From Mesorhizobium sp. ES1-1 (GTDB lineage Bacteria > Pseudomonadota > Alphaproteobacteria > Rhizobiales > Rhizobiaceae), in NCBI RefSeq assembly GCF_020164785.1, contig NZ_JAIUGX010000003.1:62001-126000 (forward strand): a stretch of 64,000 bases of DNA, given 5' to 3'. Positions within the stretch are counted from its first letter, which is position 1, and every line of letters starts with the position of its first letter. Both the position numbers and the translations under genes were made by a program. Shown here piece by piece: positions 47,518 through 56,767 of the stretch. The notes below the pieces were generated by a model. That model was not told the origin of the DNA, did not search any database, and saw only the letters and a program-made list of their open reading frames with translations.

Positions 47518-49575
47518 ATGACGATGAACAATGTTCCTTCCGTCTCAGTTTCCTACGCTCATAACGGCAACTCGACCAAGGCCAATGCGCTTGGCATGCG
47601 ACCGATGCAGGAACGCGTCTATGAGCGGCGCGGCGAGCAGTATCTTCTCATTAAGTCACCGCCCGCCTCGGGCAAGAGCCGGGCCCTTATGTTCGTCGCG
47701 CTCGACAAACTACATAATCAAGAGGTCAAGCAGGCCATCATCGTCGTGCCGGAGAAATCCATCGGCGCGAGTTTCAACGACGAGCCGCTGACCAAGTATG
47801 GTTTCTGGGCTGACTGGACTGTCCAGCCGAGATGGAACCTCTGCAACGCGCCGGGGGAGGATGGTGGCAAGGTCAATTCCGTCGGCGCTTTCCTTGAAAG
47901 CAACGACAAGGTGCTGGTATGCACCCATGCGACTTTCCGTTTCGCCGTGGAGAGATTCGGCATGGAGAGGTTCGACAACCGGCTGATTGCCGTGGACGAA
48001 TTCCACCACGTTTCGGCTGATCCCGACAGCAAGCTCGGTCAGCATCTCGGCCAGATCATTGCGCGCGAGAGCGCGCATATCGTCGCCATGACCGGCTCTT
48101 ATTTTCGCGGTGATGCCATGCCAGTGCTAGCGCCGCAGGATGAGGCGAAGTTCGACACTGTCACCTACACCTATTATGAGCAGCTAAACGGCTATGAATA
48201 TCTGAAGCAACTCGACATCGGATATTTCTTCTACTCCGGGCCGTATTCTGATGACATCCTGAAGGTGTTGGACCCTGCCGAAAAAACCATCGTCCATATC
48301 CCGAGCGTCAACTCGCGCGAAAGCACCAAGGACAAAGTCAGGGAAGTTGAGCACATCATCGAGGAATTGGGCGAGTGGCAGGGGATCGACCCTACTACGG
48401 GATTCCAATTGGTCAAAGTGCCGGACGGCCGCGTGATCAGGATTGCTGATCTGGTCGATGATGATGCGTCCAGGCGCGACCGCGTTTCGGCCGCGCTGAA
48501 AGACCCGGCGCAGAAGAACAACCGGGACCATGTGGACATCATCATTGCGCTGGGCATGGCGAAGGAAGGCTTTGATTGGATTTGGTGCGAACATGCGCTG
48601 ACGGTCGGCTATCGGTCCAGCCTGACCGAGATCGTGCAAATCATCGGTCGCGCCACCCGCGACGCGCCGGGCAAGACACGCGCCCGCTTCACCAATCTGA
48701 TCGCCGAGCCGGATGCTTCAGAAGAGTCTGTCACCGAAGCCGTGAACGACACGCTAAAAGCAATCGCTGCCAGCCTTCTCATGGAGCAGGTGCTAGCCCC
48801 CCGCTTTAACTTCACCCCGAAGAATCCGAACAGCGGACCGGTCGAAGGCTTCAACTATGGCGAGGGTGGTTACGACCCCAAAAGAACCAATGTCGGCTTC
48901 AATGAGGAAACGGGCCAGTTCCAGATCGAGATCAAAGGCCTTGCGGAACCCAGGAGCAAGGAAGCCGCGCGCATCTGCACCGAGGACCTGAACGAGGTGA
49001 TCGCAGCCTTCGTTCAGGACAAGACGACAATCGAACGCGGCATCTTTGACGAGGAACTGATCCCCGAGGAACTGACCCAGGTCCGCCTCGGCAAGATCAT
49101 CAAGGACAAGTATCCTGAACTCGACGAAGAAGATCAGGAGGCGGTACGCCAGCACGCCATTGCCGCCCTTACGCTGACGCAGCAGGCCAAGCAGATTTCG
49201 CTTGGCGGCGTCGGAGTTGGCGACGGCGAGCAGAGTGGAAACACGGCGTTGATCGACGGCGTGCGCAAATTCGCAATGGACGTGCGTGAACTCGACATCG
49301 ACCTTATCGACCGGATAAACCCGTTCGGCGAAGCCTACGCCATCCTCGCCAAGACCATGAGCGAGGAGAGCCTGAAACAGGTGGCGGCGGCCATTGCCGC
49401 CAAACGTACGAACCTGACGCCGGAGGAAGCCAAGGACTTGGCCGTGCGGGCCGTCAGATTCAAGAAAGAGCGGGGACGGCTGCCGTCGATCAGTTCTACG
49501 GACCCCTGGGAGAAGCGGATGGCCGAAGGCGCAGCGGCCTTTGTCCGCTTCAAGGACGAGGGCCGCTATGAGTGA
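47518..49575 (+). CDS. SF2 DEAD/DEAH-type helicase (restriction-system associated)
   Basis: A 685-residue ATPase. Walker A is SPPASGKS at 47-54, motif II DEFHH at 160-164, and motif VI QIIGRATR at 374-381, so both RecA-like domains of the superfamily 2 fold are complete. The C-terminal about 280 residues are helical and unrecognised. ATG 47518 follows the preceding stop by 4 bp; an open frame starting earlier overlaps it. In restriction-type systems such helicases translocate on DNA to couple recognition with cleavage. Confidence 0.85.
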   Translation: MTMNNVPSVSVSYAHNGNSTKANALGMRPMQERVYERRGEQYLLIKSPPASGKSRALMFVALDKLHNQEVKQAIIVVPEKSIGASFNDEPLTKYGFWADWTVQPRWNLCNAPGEDGGKVNSVGAFLESNDKVLVCTHATFRFAVERFGMERFDNRLIAVDEFHHVSADPDSKLGQHLGQIIARESAHIVAMTGSYFRGDAMPVLAPQDEAKFDTVTYTYYEQLNGYEYLKQLDIGYFFYSGPYSDDILKVLDPAEKTIVHIPSVNSRESTKDKVREVEHIIEELGEWQGIDPTTGFQLVKVPDGRVIRIADLVDDDASRRDRVSAALKDPAQKNNRDHVDIIIALGMAKEGFDWIWCEHALTVGYRSSLTEIVQIIGRATRDAPGKTRARFTNLIAEPDASEESVTEAVNDTLKAIAASLLMEQVLAPRFNFTPKNPNSGPVEGFNYGEGGYDPKRTNVGFNEETGQFQIEIKGLAEPRSKEAARICTEDLNEVIAAFVQDKTTIERGIFDEELIPEELTQVRLGKIIKDKYPELDEEDQEAVRQHAIAALTLTQQAKQISLGGVGVGDGEQSGNTALIDGVRKFAMDVRELDIDLIDRINPFGEAYAILAKTMSEESLKQVAAAIAAKRTNLTPEEAKDLAVRAVRFKKERGRLPSISSTDPWEKRMAEGAAAFVRFKDEGRYE

Positions 49576-50770
49576 CCTTGACCTCGACGAACTGCGTTCC
49601 GAACTCGACGACTTCGCGCAGCCGGAGAAGAAGGGCGGGCGCTCCGCGCGAGAGGAACGCATCCTCGCAGGATTCGACGAGATACAGCGGTTCGTAGAGC
49701 AACATGGCCACGCTCCGCAGCATGGGGAAGACCGCGACATTTTCGAGCGACTCTATGCCGTGCGCCTCGACCGGTTGCGCGCGCTTGAGGAAAGCCGCTC
49801 GCTGCTTGCGCCGCTCGACCGTCAGGGACTTCTGGCAGGAGCGGAGGTTGTCTCTGCCGCGCCTGTAGAGGCGATGGACGACGACGAGTTACTTGCAGAG
49901 TTGGAAGGCGCGGCAGGCGCGGCCGACATCACCGAGCTTCGGCATGTCCGCACCAGCGCCGACAAGCGCGCGGCCGAGGAAATCGCAAATCGCGAACCAT
50001 GTCCGGATTTTCTTAAGTTCAAACCGTTGTTTGCCGACGTTCAGCGCGAACTTGACACGGGTGCCAGAACGACCCGTCCGTTCGTAAAAGATGCCGGCTT
50101 CCTAAAAGCGGACATCACGAAAGGACAGTTCTTCATAATCGGCGGGCAGATTGCCTATGTCGCCGAAGTCGGAGAACTCTTCAAAGCACCGAATGGGGAA
50201 TACGACGCGCGCCTGCGCGTGGTCTATTCCAACGAAACACAGAGCAACTTGCTCCGTCGGTCACTGCAGCGGGCGCTTTACAAGGATGAAGCCGGTAGGC
50301 GCATCACCGACCCAGCGGCTGGTCCATTGTTCGCGGCAAAGGGCGAGGAAGGCGACCACGCCAGCGGCACAATTTACGTTTTGCGCAGCAAGTCGGAGAA
50401 CCTAGTCGTGGAACAGCATCGCGACGTGCTGCATAAGATCGGCGTCACCGGCGGCGATGTGAAAACACGCATCGCAAACGCGAGACTCGACCCAACTTTT
50501 TTGTTGGCTGATGTAGAGATCGTCGCCACCTATAAGCTATCCAATATCAACCGTACGAAGCTGGAAAACGTTATTCACCGGATCTTCGAGCCGGCCCGCC
50601 TCGACATCGAAATCAAGGACCGCTTCGGCAACCCTGTCATCCCGCGTGAATGGTTCCTTGTGCCGCTGTTCGTGGTTGATGAGGCGGTCGAGAAGATCAG
50701 AGATGGCACCATCACCGAATATAGGTATGATCCTAAGGCGGCGGCATTGGTGCGTTTTGTTCGCCCGTGA
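49568..50770 (+). CDS. GIY-YIG nuclease (T5orf172/MUG113-type) protein
   Basis: A 400-residue protein. Its N-terminal 260 residues are acidic and helical without a recognised domain. The C-terminal GIY-YIG-like nuclease (about 267-385) contains TIYVLRS (268-274), KIGVTGG (290-296) and the catalytic Glu in KLENVIHRIF. The ATG overlaps the helicase stop by 8 bp. It most likely supplies the DNA-cutting activity of the operon. A mature nuclease of this subtype is expected to be metal dependent. Confidence 0.8.
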   Translation: MSDLDLDELRSELDDFAQPEKKGGRSAREERILAGFDEIQRFVEQHGHAPQHGEDRDIFERLYAVRLDRLRALEESRSLLAPLDRQGLLAGAEVVSAAPVEAMDDDELLAELEGAAGAADITELRHVRTSADKRAAEEIANREPCPDFLKFKPLFADVQRELDTGARTTRPFVKDAGFLKADITKGQFFIIGGQIAYVAEVGELFKAPNGEYDARLRVVYSNETQSNLLRRSLQRALYKDEAGRRITDPAAGPLFAAKGEEGDHASGTIYVLRSKSENLVVEQHRDVLHKIGVTGGDVKTRIANARLDPTFLLADVEIVATYKLSNINRTKLENVIHRIFEPARLDIEIKDRFGNPVIPREWFLVPLFVVDEAVEKIRDGTITEYRYDPKAAALVRFVRP

Positions 50771-50796
50771 TCAAACAAAAAATGTCCCAAGTGTTT

Positions 50797-51381
50797 CTAA
50801 GGGTGCAGCTTTTGTTCTTGCAGAAGCTTTTCCAGACCGTCCAAGAGCGTGTCCTGAATTAGGTCACCCTTCACAGGCTGCCGCGCTAGCTTTCGAACTT
50901 TCGATACAAACGCTGACAGCTCGACAGCGAGGTCAAATGGCCGGCGAACTGCAGGTTCCTTGAGGTCCCAGTATGGTTTTGCAGCTCCGCCCTTTGGGTC
51001 TGGGGCGGAGTCCCGATTCTTCCTGAAGTTGCCACTGTGGCTGTCAATGACCATTCCGCCGTAGCGGAGAAACCACTTGCGGAGCGCGTCCTTGTCCTCC
51101 TCTTTCGTGACGTATTCGATCAAGAGGGTGGCATCGCGGCTATCGCCAACCTGTCTGAATCTATCCACGATCGCTAGTGCTACTTGATGTATCCGGATCC
51201 GTTCAGGCTCCTTGCGCGGCAACTTCTGTTTCTGTCCGTCATCCGCTGCACGTTGTGTTATCTTCCCTGGAGTGAGGTAACGTCTCCCCAGCGCAGCCGT
51301 AGCTATATCTTCAACGTGTTTGCCTTCGTTCTTTGCGTCCATCAATCGCAGGATCGGCCTGTTGTGATTTAATTTTCCCAT
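50797..51381 (-). CDS. Hypothetical protein, island-encoded
   Basis: A 194-residue soluble protein rich in charged residues, convergent with the GIY-YIG gene (26 bp apart). The central part (LLIEYVTKEEDKDALRKWF, followed by RYGGMVIDSHSG) is unrecognised, and no membrane or signal segment is seen. It is the only minus-strand gene in the left half of the island. Confidence 0.55.
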   Translation of the reverse strand: MGKLNHNRPILRLMDAKNEGKHVEDIATAALGRRYLTPGKITQRAADDGQKQKLPRKEPERIRIHQVALAIVDRFRQVGDSRDATLLIEYVTKEEDKDALRKWFLRYGGMVIDSHSGNFRKNRDSAPDPKGGAAKPYWDLKEPAVRRPFDLAVELSAFVSKVRKLARQPVKGDLIQDTLLDGLEKLLQEQKLHP

Positions 51382-51981
51382 GGTTGCCCCAAATCTAAAG
51401 TCATTTCAGGTACATTATCTTACGCTTCGATCCCTATACACCGCGTTACGGCATACCGCCGGCTACCCCGATGCGATGTACCGAGACCGCCCGTAGCAGC
51501 GCTGCTTGCGATACCCCGTGCCCCCCGCTGCTACCAGTACGCACATACCGCGCCTTTCAGCAGCGGCGCAGCTACGTGGGCGCGCGACCCTTTTCGCGCT
51601 TCCTCAAGTCAGTAAGTGTTAGCTAGCTCGCATCTCACGTGGCCCCTATATCTATGGACAAGTGCCGTCGGTCGCGCTAAATATGGGAAGCAATCGAAAC
51701 CAAGCGTTGCACCGCGTGCAGTCAAGGCTGCTTCCAAACCGCGCGGTCCCTCCAGACGCAACAACCGATGCGCAAGCTGGCAAAGGCCATTCCGCTAGGT
51801 TGATAAGTTCTGTGTAGGGTGAGCAACTCTGCTTCGTGGCTGCCCTGACAAGCCACAGAAAGACCTCTCGGACCGTAAGGCTGGCGGTTGCATTTTCACC
51901 CCGAATTTCAACGGGGCGAGGATGCACTGCGCAACTTCATCCTATGCAGTTGGCTGTCGTCTCGCTCCATAGGAGACGAAC
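51382..51981. other. Gene-free divergent control region in island
   Basis: 600 bp without a credible gene between divergent island genes. Over about 51430-51560 several ATACCG/TACCCC-like units recur and a 12-bp perfect palindrome AGCAGCGCTGCT occurs at 51496-51507. It probably holds promoters for the replication operon; a replication or regulator site is possible. Confidence 0.5.
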
Positions 51982-52215
51982 ATGCACGCTTTATTCAAGC
52001 TGCCTAGTCTGTATCACGCACCAAACACTCCCGCCGAAAGATTGCTCACCATGCACGAGGCCGCCGATGCTATCGGCGCTAAATACTGGCATCTCCAACG
52101 TGCCGTCAGGCGCGGCGACATCCCTAGCTACACCCCCTTCAATTCCCGACCCTTGGTCAAACTATCCGAGGTGGTGGCGTACATCGATACGTGCCGAAAG
52201 GGAGGCTCGCTGTGA
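51982..52215 (+). CDS. AlpA/excisionase-type helix-turn-helix protein
   Basis: A 77-residue MerR-like DNA-binding protein: LLTMHEAADAIGAKYWHLQRAVRRGDIPSY contains the winged helix of AlpA/Xis-like regulators (given here in shortened form: MHEAADAIGA..LQRAVRRGDI). TAGGAGACGAAC precedes the ATG. It leads the overlapping operon of small ORF, primase and helicase and probably controls island replication or excision. Confidence 0.75.
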   Translation: MHALFKLPSLYHAPNTPAERLLTMHEAADAIGAKYWHLQRAVRRGDIPSYTPFNSRPLVKLSEVVAYIDTCRKGGSL

Positions 52216-52394
52216 AAGACAAGCGCCAACTGGAACTGAATTTCAACGACCCCGTCGAATACCTAGCTCGCCCGACTTACCTCGGCAATACAACGCGCCG
52301 CGCCAGCAATTGCGCGCCCGCAACTCTAATCGTCTATGTCAAAACGAACGTGACTGTTACTGCACCTCAAATCGGCGACGAGGAGGGGGCATGA
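52212..52394 (+). CDS. Small hypothetical protein in island replication operon
   Basis: A 60-residue protein read from GTG 52212, overlapping the AlpA stop codon by 4 bp and itself overlapping the primase ATG by 4 bp. There is no recognised motif beyond a basic, polar N-terminus (KDKRQLELNFNDP). The nested overlaps support translation. Confidence 0.55.
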   Translation: MKDKRQLELNFNDPVEYLARPTYLGNTTRRASNCAPATLIVYVKTNVTVTAPQIGDEEGA

Positions 52395-52954
52395 GCAGCG
52401 TGACGCCAGACACCCCCTCGGCCATCACTTTTCTTAACCGGTTCACGCCCTCAGATCGGTGGGACTTGGCCGCGCTTCCGCCTGACGGCGGCAAGCCTGA
52501 ATTCCGGACCTTTCTGCCTGGCCAACACGAGCAGGCCAGCAGTTGGATTGACGCGCGGCAAGGTACCAAAGGCCTCTATTACCACGTCAATAAACTGCGG
52601 GCGGACGCACGCAACATCAAAGCAAAGAAGCCAGACATCGTCGCGGTTCGTGCCCTGCACGTTGATGTTGACCTGAACGACGAGGCTGCGTTGTCAGCTT
52701 TGAGGAATTTTACGCCTACGCCAACCGTCATTGTTTTTTCCGGTGGCGGTTATCAGGCGCTTTGGCACTTGGCCGAGCCATCAACTGAGTTCGAGCGCGT
52801 TGAACAAATCAACATTTGGGTTGCTCAGCAGCTTGGCGGCGACAATTGCCACAACATCGACCGGCTGCTTCGCCTGCCGGGGACCGTCAATCTTCCGAAC
52901 GCCAAAAAGCGCTCTGCTGGCCGTGTTCCAGTGTTGGCGAGGATCGTCGAATGA
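52391..52954 (+). CDS. RepB/AEP-type DNA primase, island-encoded
   Basis: A 187-residue primase-polymerase-like protein. It has HVDVD at 90-94 (metal-binding Asp pair), SGGGYQALW at 117-125, and NIDRLLRLPGTVN at about 155-167 with a third acidic residue, matching the RepB_primase domain. ATG 52391 is chosen because it forms the 4-bp overlap with the preceding gene; the open frame extends back to 51836 without support. Translation is coupled to the VapE-like gene by another ATGA overlap. Confidence 0.78.
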   Translation: MSSVTPDTPSAITFLNRFTPSDRWDLAALPPDGGKPEFRTFLPGQHEQASSWIDARQGTKGLYYHVNKLRADARNIKAKKPDIVAVRALHVDVDLNDEAALSALRNFTPTPTVIVFSGGGYQALWHLAEPSTEFERVEQINIWVAQQLGGDNCHNIDRLLRLPGTVNLPNAKKRSAGRVPVLARIVE

Positions 52955-54573
52955 ACTGGAACCTATCGTATTCACTTGACGACTTTCCAAAGAGCGACGC
53001 CCCGCTTTCGAAAGCGCAGCGGCATGCATTCACAGACCCTACTGAGCTGACACCCATCAGCCTGGACGGCCTTCCCAATGCAACGGCTCGGACAGCGATG
53101 TTGCGACAGTTGATCGAAACAGGCGACGATCCTGGGCGTCCGCGCTCGGGACCGAACCCTCGCCATCCGAACCGGAGCCATTCTGTATTTGCTGCTGCCC
53201 TTGGCTTAGCTCGCGCGGGATGCGATCCGACACAGATTGCTCGCATTCTTCTCAATCCTGCATACGGCATCTCGGCCTCTGTGTTGGATAAACGCAACGC
53301 ACGAGCCTATGCGCTTCGGCAGGCGGCGAGGGCACTTGAGACACTTGAGACCGGCTGGGTCGACACCGAAAGATCAGGCAGACCTAAACCCACAATGCCC
53401 AATACCTTGCTGGCGCTTGGCCGGCTGGACCTGTCGTTTGCCTACGATCGATTCCGCTACAGGAAAATGGTCAACGGCGCGATCCTTCAAGAATTCCAGG
53501 GCGAGTTGAGCGACGACGCCGTCGCGATGATACGCGCTCAGATTCTTGACACTTTCAAGTTCGATCCCAGAGCGGAAAATGTCCGCGACGCCGTCAATCA
53601 GTTGTGTCTGGAAAACGCCTTCCACCCGGTGCGTGAGATGCTCGACGCTTTAGCGTGGGACGGACAGCCGCGATTGGATAAATGGCTCGCCACTTACCTC
53701 GGAGCAAATGACACAGCGTTAAACACTGCGATCGGCGCTATCGTCCTTATCGCTGCGGTGCGCCGCATTCGAAGGCCGGGCGTGAAGTTCGACCAAGTCC
53801 TTATCCTCGAAGGTCCGCAGGGATCGGGCAAGTCGAGCGCGCTAAGGATCATGGCAGGCGAAGGCCTTCATTCCGATCAAGAAATCCTGACCCAGGAAGC
53901 GCGCGCCCAGATGGAGCTTATGGAGGGCGTATGGCTTTACGAACTGGGCGAAGTCGAGGGTTTTAGCCGTGCCGAAGTTAATAAGATCAAGGCTTTCGCC
54001 TCTCGCCAGGAAGATCGCTCACGAATGGCTTATGGCCGGTTCGTCGAATCCCGGCCACGCCAGGGAATCTTCATCGGAACGACCAACGAGACAACTTACC
54101 TACGAGACCAGACAGGCAATCGCCGCTTCTGGCCGGTGCAGACAGGAAAAATTGACCTCGAAGCACTCACGCGTGACCGTGACCAGATTCTCGGAGAAGC
54201 GGCTGTCCGGGAGGCCCGAGGCGAGTCCATTGGGCTGCCAGAACAGCTATGGGCGGCGGCAGCGGCTGAACAGGCAGAACGGCTAGAGGAGGACCCTTGG
54301 CTAGAGATTCTAGCCAAGGTGAAAGGCAAATCGACAGGCGAGGTCGTTCGGGTGGAAACCAGCCACCTCCTTAGGGTCGTGCTTGGCATGGACACGGAAC
54401 GGTTAAACCCGTTTCATTCGAAACGGATAGCAATCCTCATGCGTCGACTTGGCTGGATCCAGACAAAGTTCCGAGCAGGCAACGCCACCGTTCGCGGCTA
54501 CGAGCGACCCAAAACTGAGGGTCACGTGGACGACGACAGCCTATCCTCGGATTACGATAAACCCAGGTTCTAG
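52951..54573 (+). CDS. VapE/VirE-family helicase-like replication protein
   Basis: A 540-residue SF3-like ATPase: GPQGSGKS at 288-295, Walker B WLYELGEVE at 328-336, sensor FIGTTNE at 374-380, and NRRFWPV. VapE-type proteins are replication ATPases of phage satellites and pathogenicity islands. It pairs with the upstream primase as a two-protein initiator. ATG 52951 overlaps the primase stop. About 400 gene-free bp with iterons follow. Confidence 0.85.
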   Translation: MNWNLSYSLDDFPKSDAPLSKAQRHAFTDPTELTPISLDGLPNATARTAMLRQLIETGDDPGRPRSGPNPRHPNRSHSVFAAALGLARAGCDPTQIARILLNPAYGISASVLDKRNARAYALRQAARALETLETGWVDTERSGRPKPTMPNTLLALGRLDLSFAYDRFRYRKMVNGAILQEFQGELSDDAVAMIRAQILDTFKFDPRAENVRDAVNQLCLENAFHPVREMLDALAWDGQPRLDKWLATYLGANDTALNTAIGAIVLIAAVRRIRRPGVKFDQVLILEGPQGSGKSSALRIMAGEGLHSDQEILTQEARAQMELMEGVWLYELGEVEGFSRAEVNKIKAFASRQEDRSRMAYGRFVESRPRQGIFIGTTNETTYLRDQTGNRRFWPVQTGKIDLEALTRDRDQILGEAAVREARGESIGLPEQLWAAAAAEQAERLEEDPWLEILAKVKGKSTGEVVRVETSHLLRVVLGMDTERLNPFHSKRIAILMRRLGWIQTKFRAGNATVRGYERPKTEGHVDDDSLSSDYDKPRF

Positions 54574-54977
54574 CTGTGGCATGGTGGCATGTGTGGCATG
54601 TCCTGGGGAAGGGGACGGCGGTTTATAGAACAGCGGTGCGTGTGCACAGCACCGTAGTGCGGGCGGCCGTGGCGTGCCACGCATGCCACACGTGGCCCGG
54701 CTAATCTCAGTGACGGGGTTGCGCCTTATTTACTGCACCGCCCCCTCAGCGAGCCACAGCGGTTGTTCCCGCTGCGATTTCAACCTCGGTGGCCGAGGAA
54801 TCCGAGATATCCGGAGTCGCGTCGCCTCGCGGCCTCGACCTGTCCCGACATGCCGAGGTTACGCGACCGGTTACAGTTTGGGCCGTTTCACGGGTTCGCG
54901 CGCCGCTCCGGCGATCTTGCGTGTGTTGTTTCCGCATGTTTTCGTTCCCGTTTTTTTCCTTTCCGGCGAGCATCATC
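54574..54977. other. Iteron-rich gap, candidate island origin or integrase arm sites
   Basis: 404 bp without a gene. Three direct GTGGCATG units occur at 54576, 54584 and 54593, and the inverted form CATGCCAC at 54682 with a variant CGTGCCAC at 54673, on either side of about 75 bp. In SaPI-type satellites the replication origin with iterons lies just 3' of the rep gene; this is the same arrangement. The repeats could alternatively be integrase arm sites. Confidence 0.55.
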
Positions 54978-56216
54978 ATGAACGATTTCAACGTATCCAT
55001 CACTACCGCAACCCGTCGCCGCAAGCTGCGCGACGGTACGGCTGCGCTCTATCCGCAGTATTACTGCGAGTACCGCGAGCCACTGACCCGTAAACGCCGC
55101 CGCCGGGCGTTCAACCGCAAGAAGGACGCCGAGGCGTTCCGCAATACGCTGCTGCTCAAAGTCGCCGAGGGCAACTATCTGGACGAACGTAATTCTCCGA
55201 CCGTAGCGCAAGCAATCGAGCATTGGCTGCTGACTAAGGATGGCAACGTCAAGCCGTCGACGCTGATGGGCTATAAGGTAGTGGTATTCGGCGCTATCCG
55301 AGGGCCATTGCTGGTGGGAAGCCGTCAGGAACGTGCCGACTATACCGAGACTGGTTCAACGCCCAAGAATGCCCGCTTCATCAAACTGCTCGGACATATC
55401 AAGCTGTCGGACCTAACAACAGCCATGATCCGGGTCTGGCACCGGACGGTCACCGAGCAATGTGGCAGCTATACGGCCAACCGGGCCAAGTCGCACCTCA
55501 AGTCGATCCTGGCCTTGGCTGAGGAAGACTTCTCCATCCGCGTGCCCTCTATGCCGACCGGGCTGGCGCGGATGAGGCACAAGGTCAAAAAGGCAATCCT
55601 AACCACCGAGCATATCGGCAAGCTGATCGCGGCGGCCAAGAACGATCCGGAGCAGGGTATCTACTACGCCTTCGCTTTCCTCGCCGGTACTCGGCCCTCC
55701 GAACAGTTGGGCCTGCTCTGGTCTGAAGTTGACTTCGAGCGCAACGTAATCCGTATCCGCCGAATCCAGGAACGCGACGGCTCGCTCGCGGAGATGACCA
55801 AGACAGAGGCAGGCACGCGCGCAATCCCTATGAGCGCCGTGCTTCGCGAGATGCTGCTGGCGTGGCGAGTTCGCTGCCCTAGGTTGGGGAAGGAGCTGCA
55901 TCGCGTCTTTCCCGGCCCTGGCCGGCTACAGGAATGGCCGAAACCCCGGCTCGGTGGCGGCGGTGCATTGCTCTACCAGAATTTCCGCAAGCGCTACTGG
56001 ACACCGGTCTTCAAGACGCTCGGCCTGCCATATGTGACGCCACACTCGGCCCGCCATTCGTTCATCTCGACGTTGCAGGCGCAAGGCATCGAGATCGGCC
56101 TTGTGGCGCAGATCGCAGGTCATGCAAACCCGACAGTCACGCTTGGCCACTACACCCAGGCCGTTCGTGACGGCAGTGCAGCGATCGCCGCGCTGGACCG
56201 CGCCTACAGCGGCTAG
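54978..56216 (+). CDS. Tyrosine-type site-specific integrase
   Basis: A 412-residue recombinase for the island. Catalytic residues are visible: Arg in AGTRPSEQLGLLW, HSARH in TPHSARHSF, His in AGHANPTVTLGHYT and the nucleophile Tyr in GHYTQ. The N-terminal arm-binding and SAM-like domains cover about residues 1-190. ATG 54978 is chosen because the protein then begins MNDFNVSI; an upstream in-frame region is low-quality. It lies 4.6 kb from the right att site rather than next to it. Confidence 0.9.
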   Translation: MNDFNVSITTATRRRKLRDGTAALYPQYYCEYREPLTRKRRRRAFNRKKDAEAFRNTLLLKVAEGNYLDERNSPTVAQAIEHWLLTKDGNVKPSTLMGYKVVVFGAIRGPLLVGSRQERADYTETGSTPKNARFIKLLGHIKLSDLTTAMIRVWHRTVTEQCGSYTANRAKSHLKSILALAEEDFSIRVPSMPTGLARMRHKVKKAILTTEHIGKLIAAAKNDPEQGIYYAFAFLAGTRPSEQLGLLWSEVDFERNVIRIRRIQERDGSLAEMTKTEAGTRAIPMSAVLREMLLAWRVRCPRLGKELHRVFPGPGRLQEWPKPRLGGGGALLYQNFRKRYWTPVFKTLGLPYVTPHSARHSFISTLQAQGIEIGLVAQIAGHANPTVTLGHYTQAVRDGSAAIAALDRAYSG

Positions 56217-56427
56217 TGCGCCAGCAGCGCCCGCGCCGCGCCACGGGGACCGTACGCACGGCCCTGTGGGTACGGCAGCAGGCCCGCAGGCCCGCACCGC
56301 AGGTGGCGGCATGGCTGTGGTCAGGCCTGCACCCCAGCGGCAGCCTTTAACATATTGATAGTAATCAGATAATTGCGCCTTAGCTCCCGCTGTATTTTAC
56401 TGTGCTGTTGAACAGTAGGAGAGATCA

Positions 56428-56589
56428 ATGCACATCCTGATCAGGGACAAGCAAACTGGGAGCGAGGAGTGGATCCCACTTGAATCCGCTGCGCTGATCA
56501 TGGGGCTTGATGCTGCCGAGATAGAATGGGCGCTTGAGGAGTTTGGCGAGTGCGAGTCAGTAGACCACATCGCCATCGAGCCGGAATAG
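56428..56589 (+). CDS. Small acidic hypothetical protein (53 aa)
   Basis: A 53-residue reading frame with the ribosome site AGGAGAG 4-5 nt before ATG 56428. The product is acidic (many Glu) with a hydrophobic centre (ALIMGLDAAEIEWALEEF). It is not recognised, lies 211 bp after the integrase, and could be a small regulator such as an excisionase partner or anti-defence protein. Confidence 0.5.
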   Translation: MHILIRDKQTGSEEWIPLESAALIMGLDAAEIEWALEEFGECESVDHIAIEPE

Positions 56590-56767
56590 CCCCCACCACC
56601 CGCGCCCACCCCACGTGGAGGCTACACTCCAGTCGACGCATTTTGTATTTGCGCCGTCCCCGCGCGCAAGCCTCGACACTCCCCCTTCAACTAAAGCTGA
56701 GAGCAAGCCGACGGGACCCGTTTGGGTCTGGAAACTAACGGAAAGGCGTACCCGAAACTTAATACGA

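Noticed and set aside
44332..50770. Named BREX or DISARM system
   Set aside because: No PglZ, BrxC, BrxL, DrmA, DrmB or similar genes are present; the methyltransferase-helicase similarity alone is not enough.
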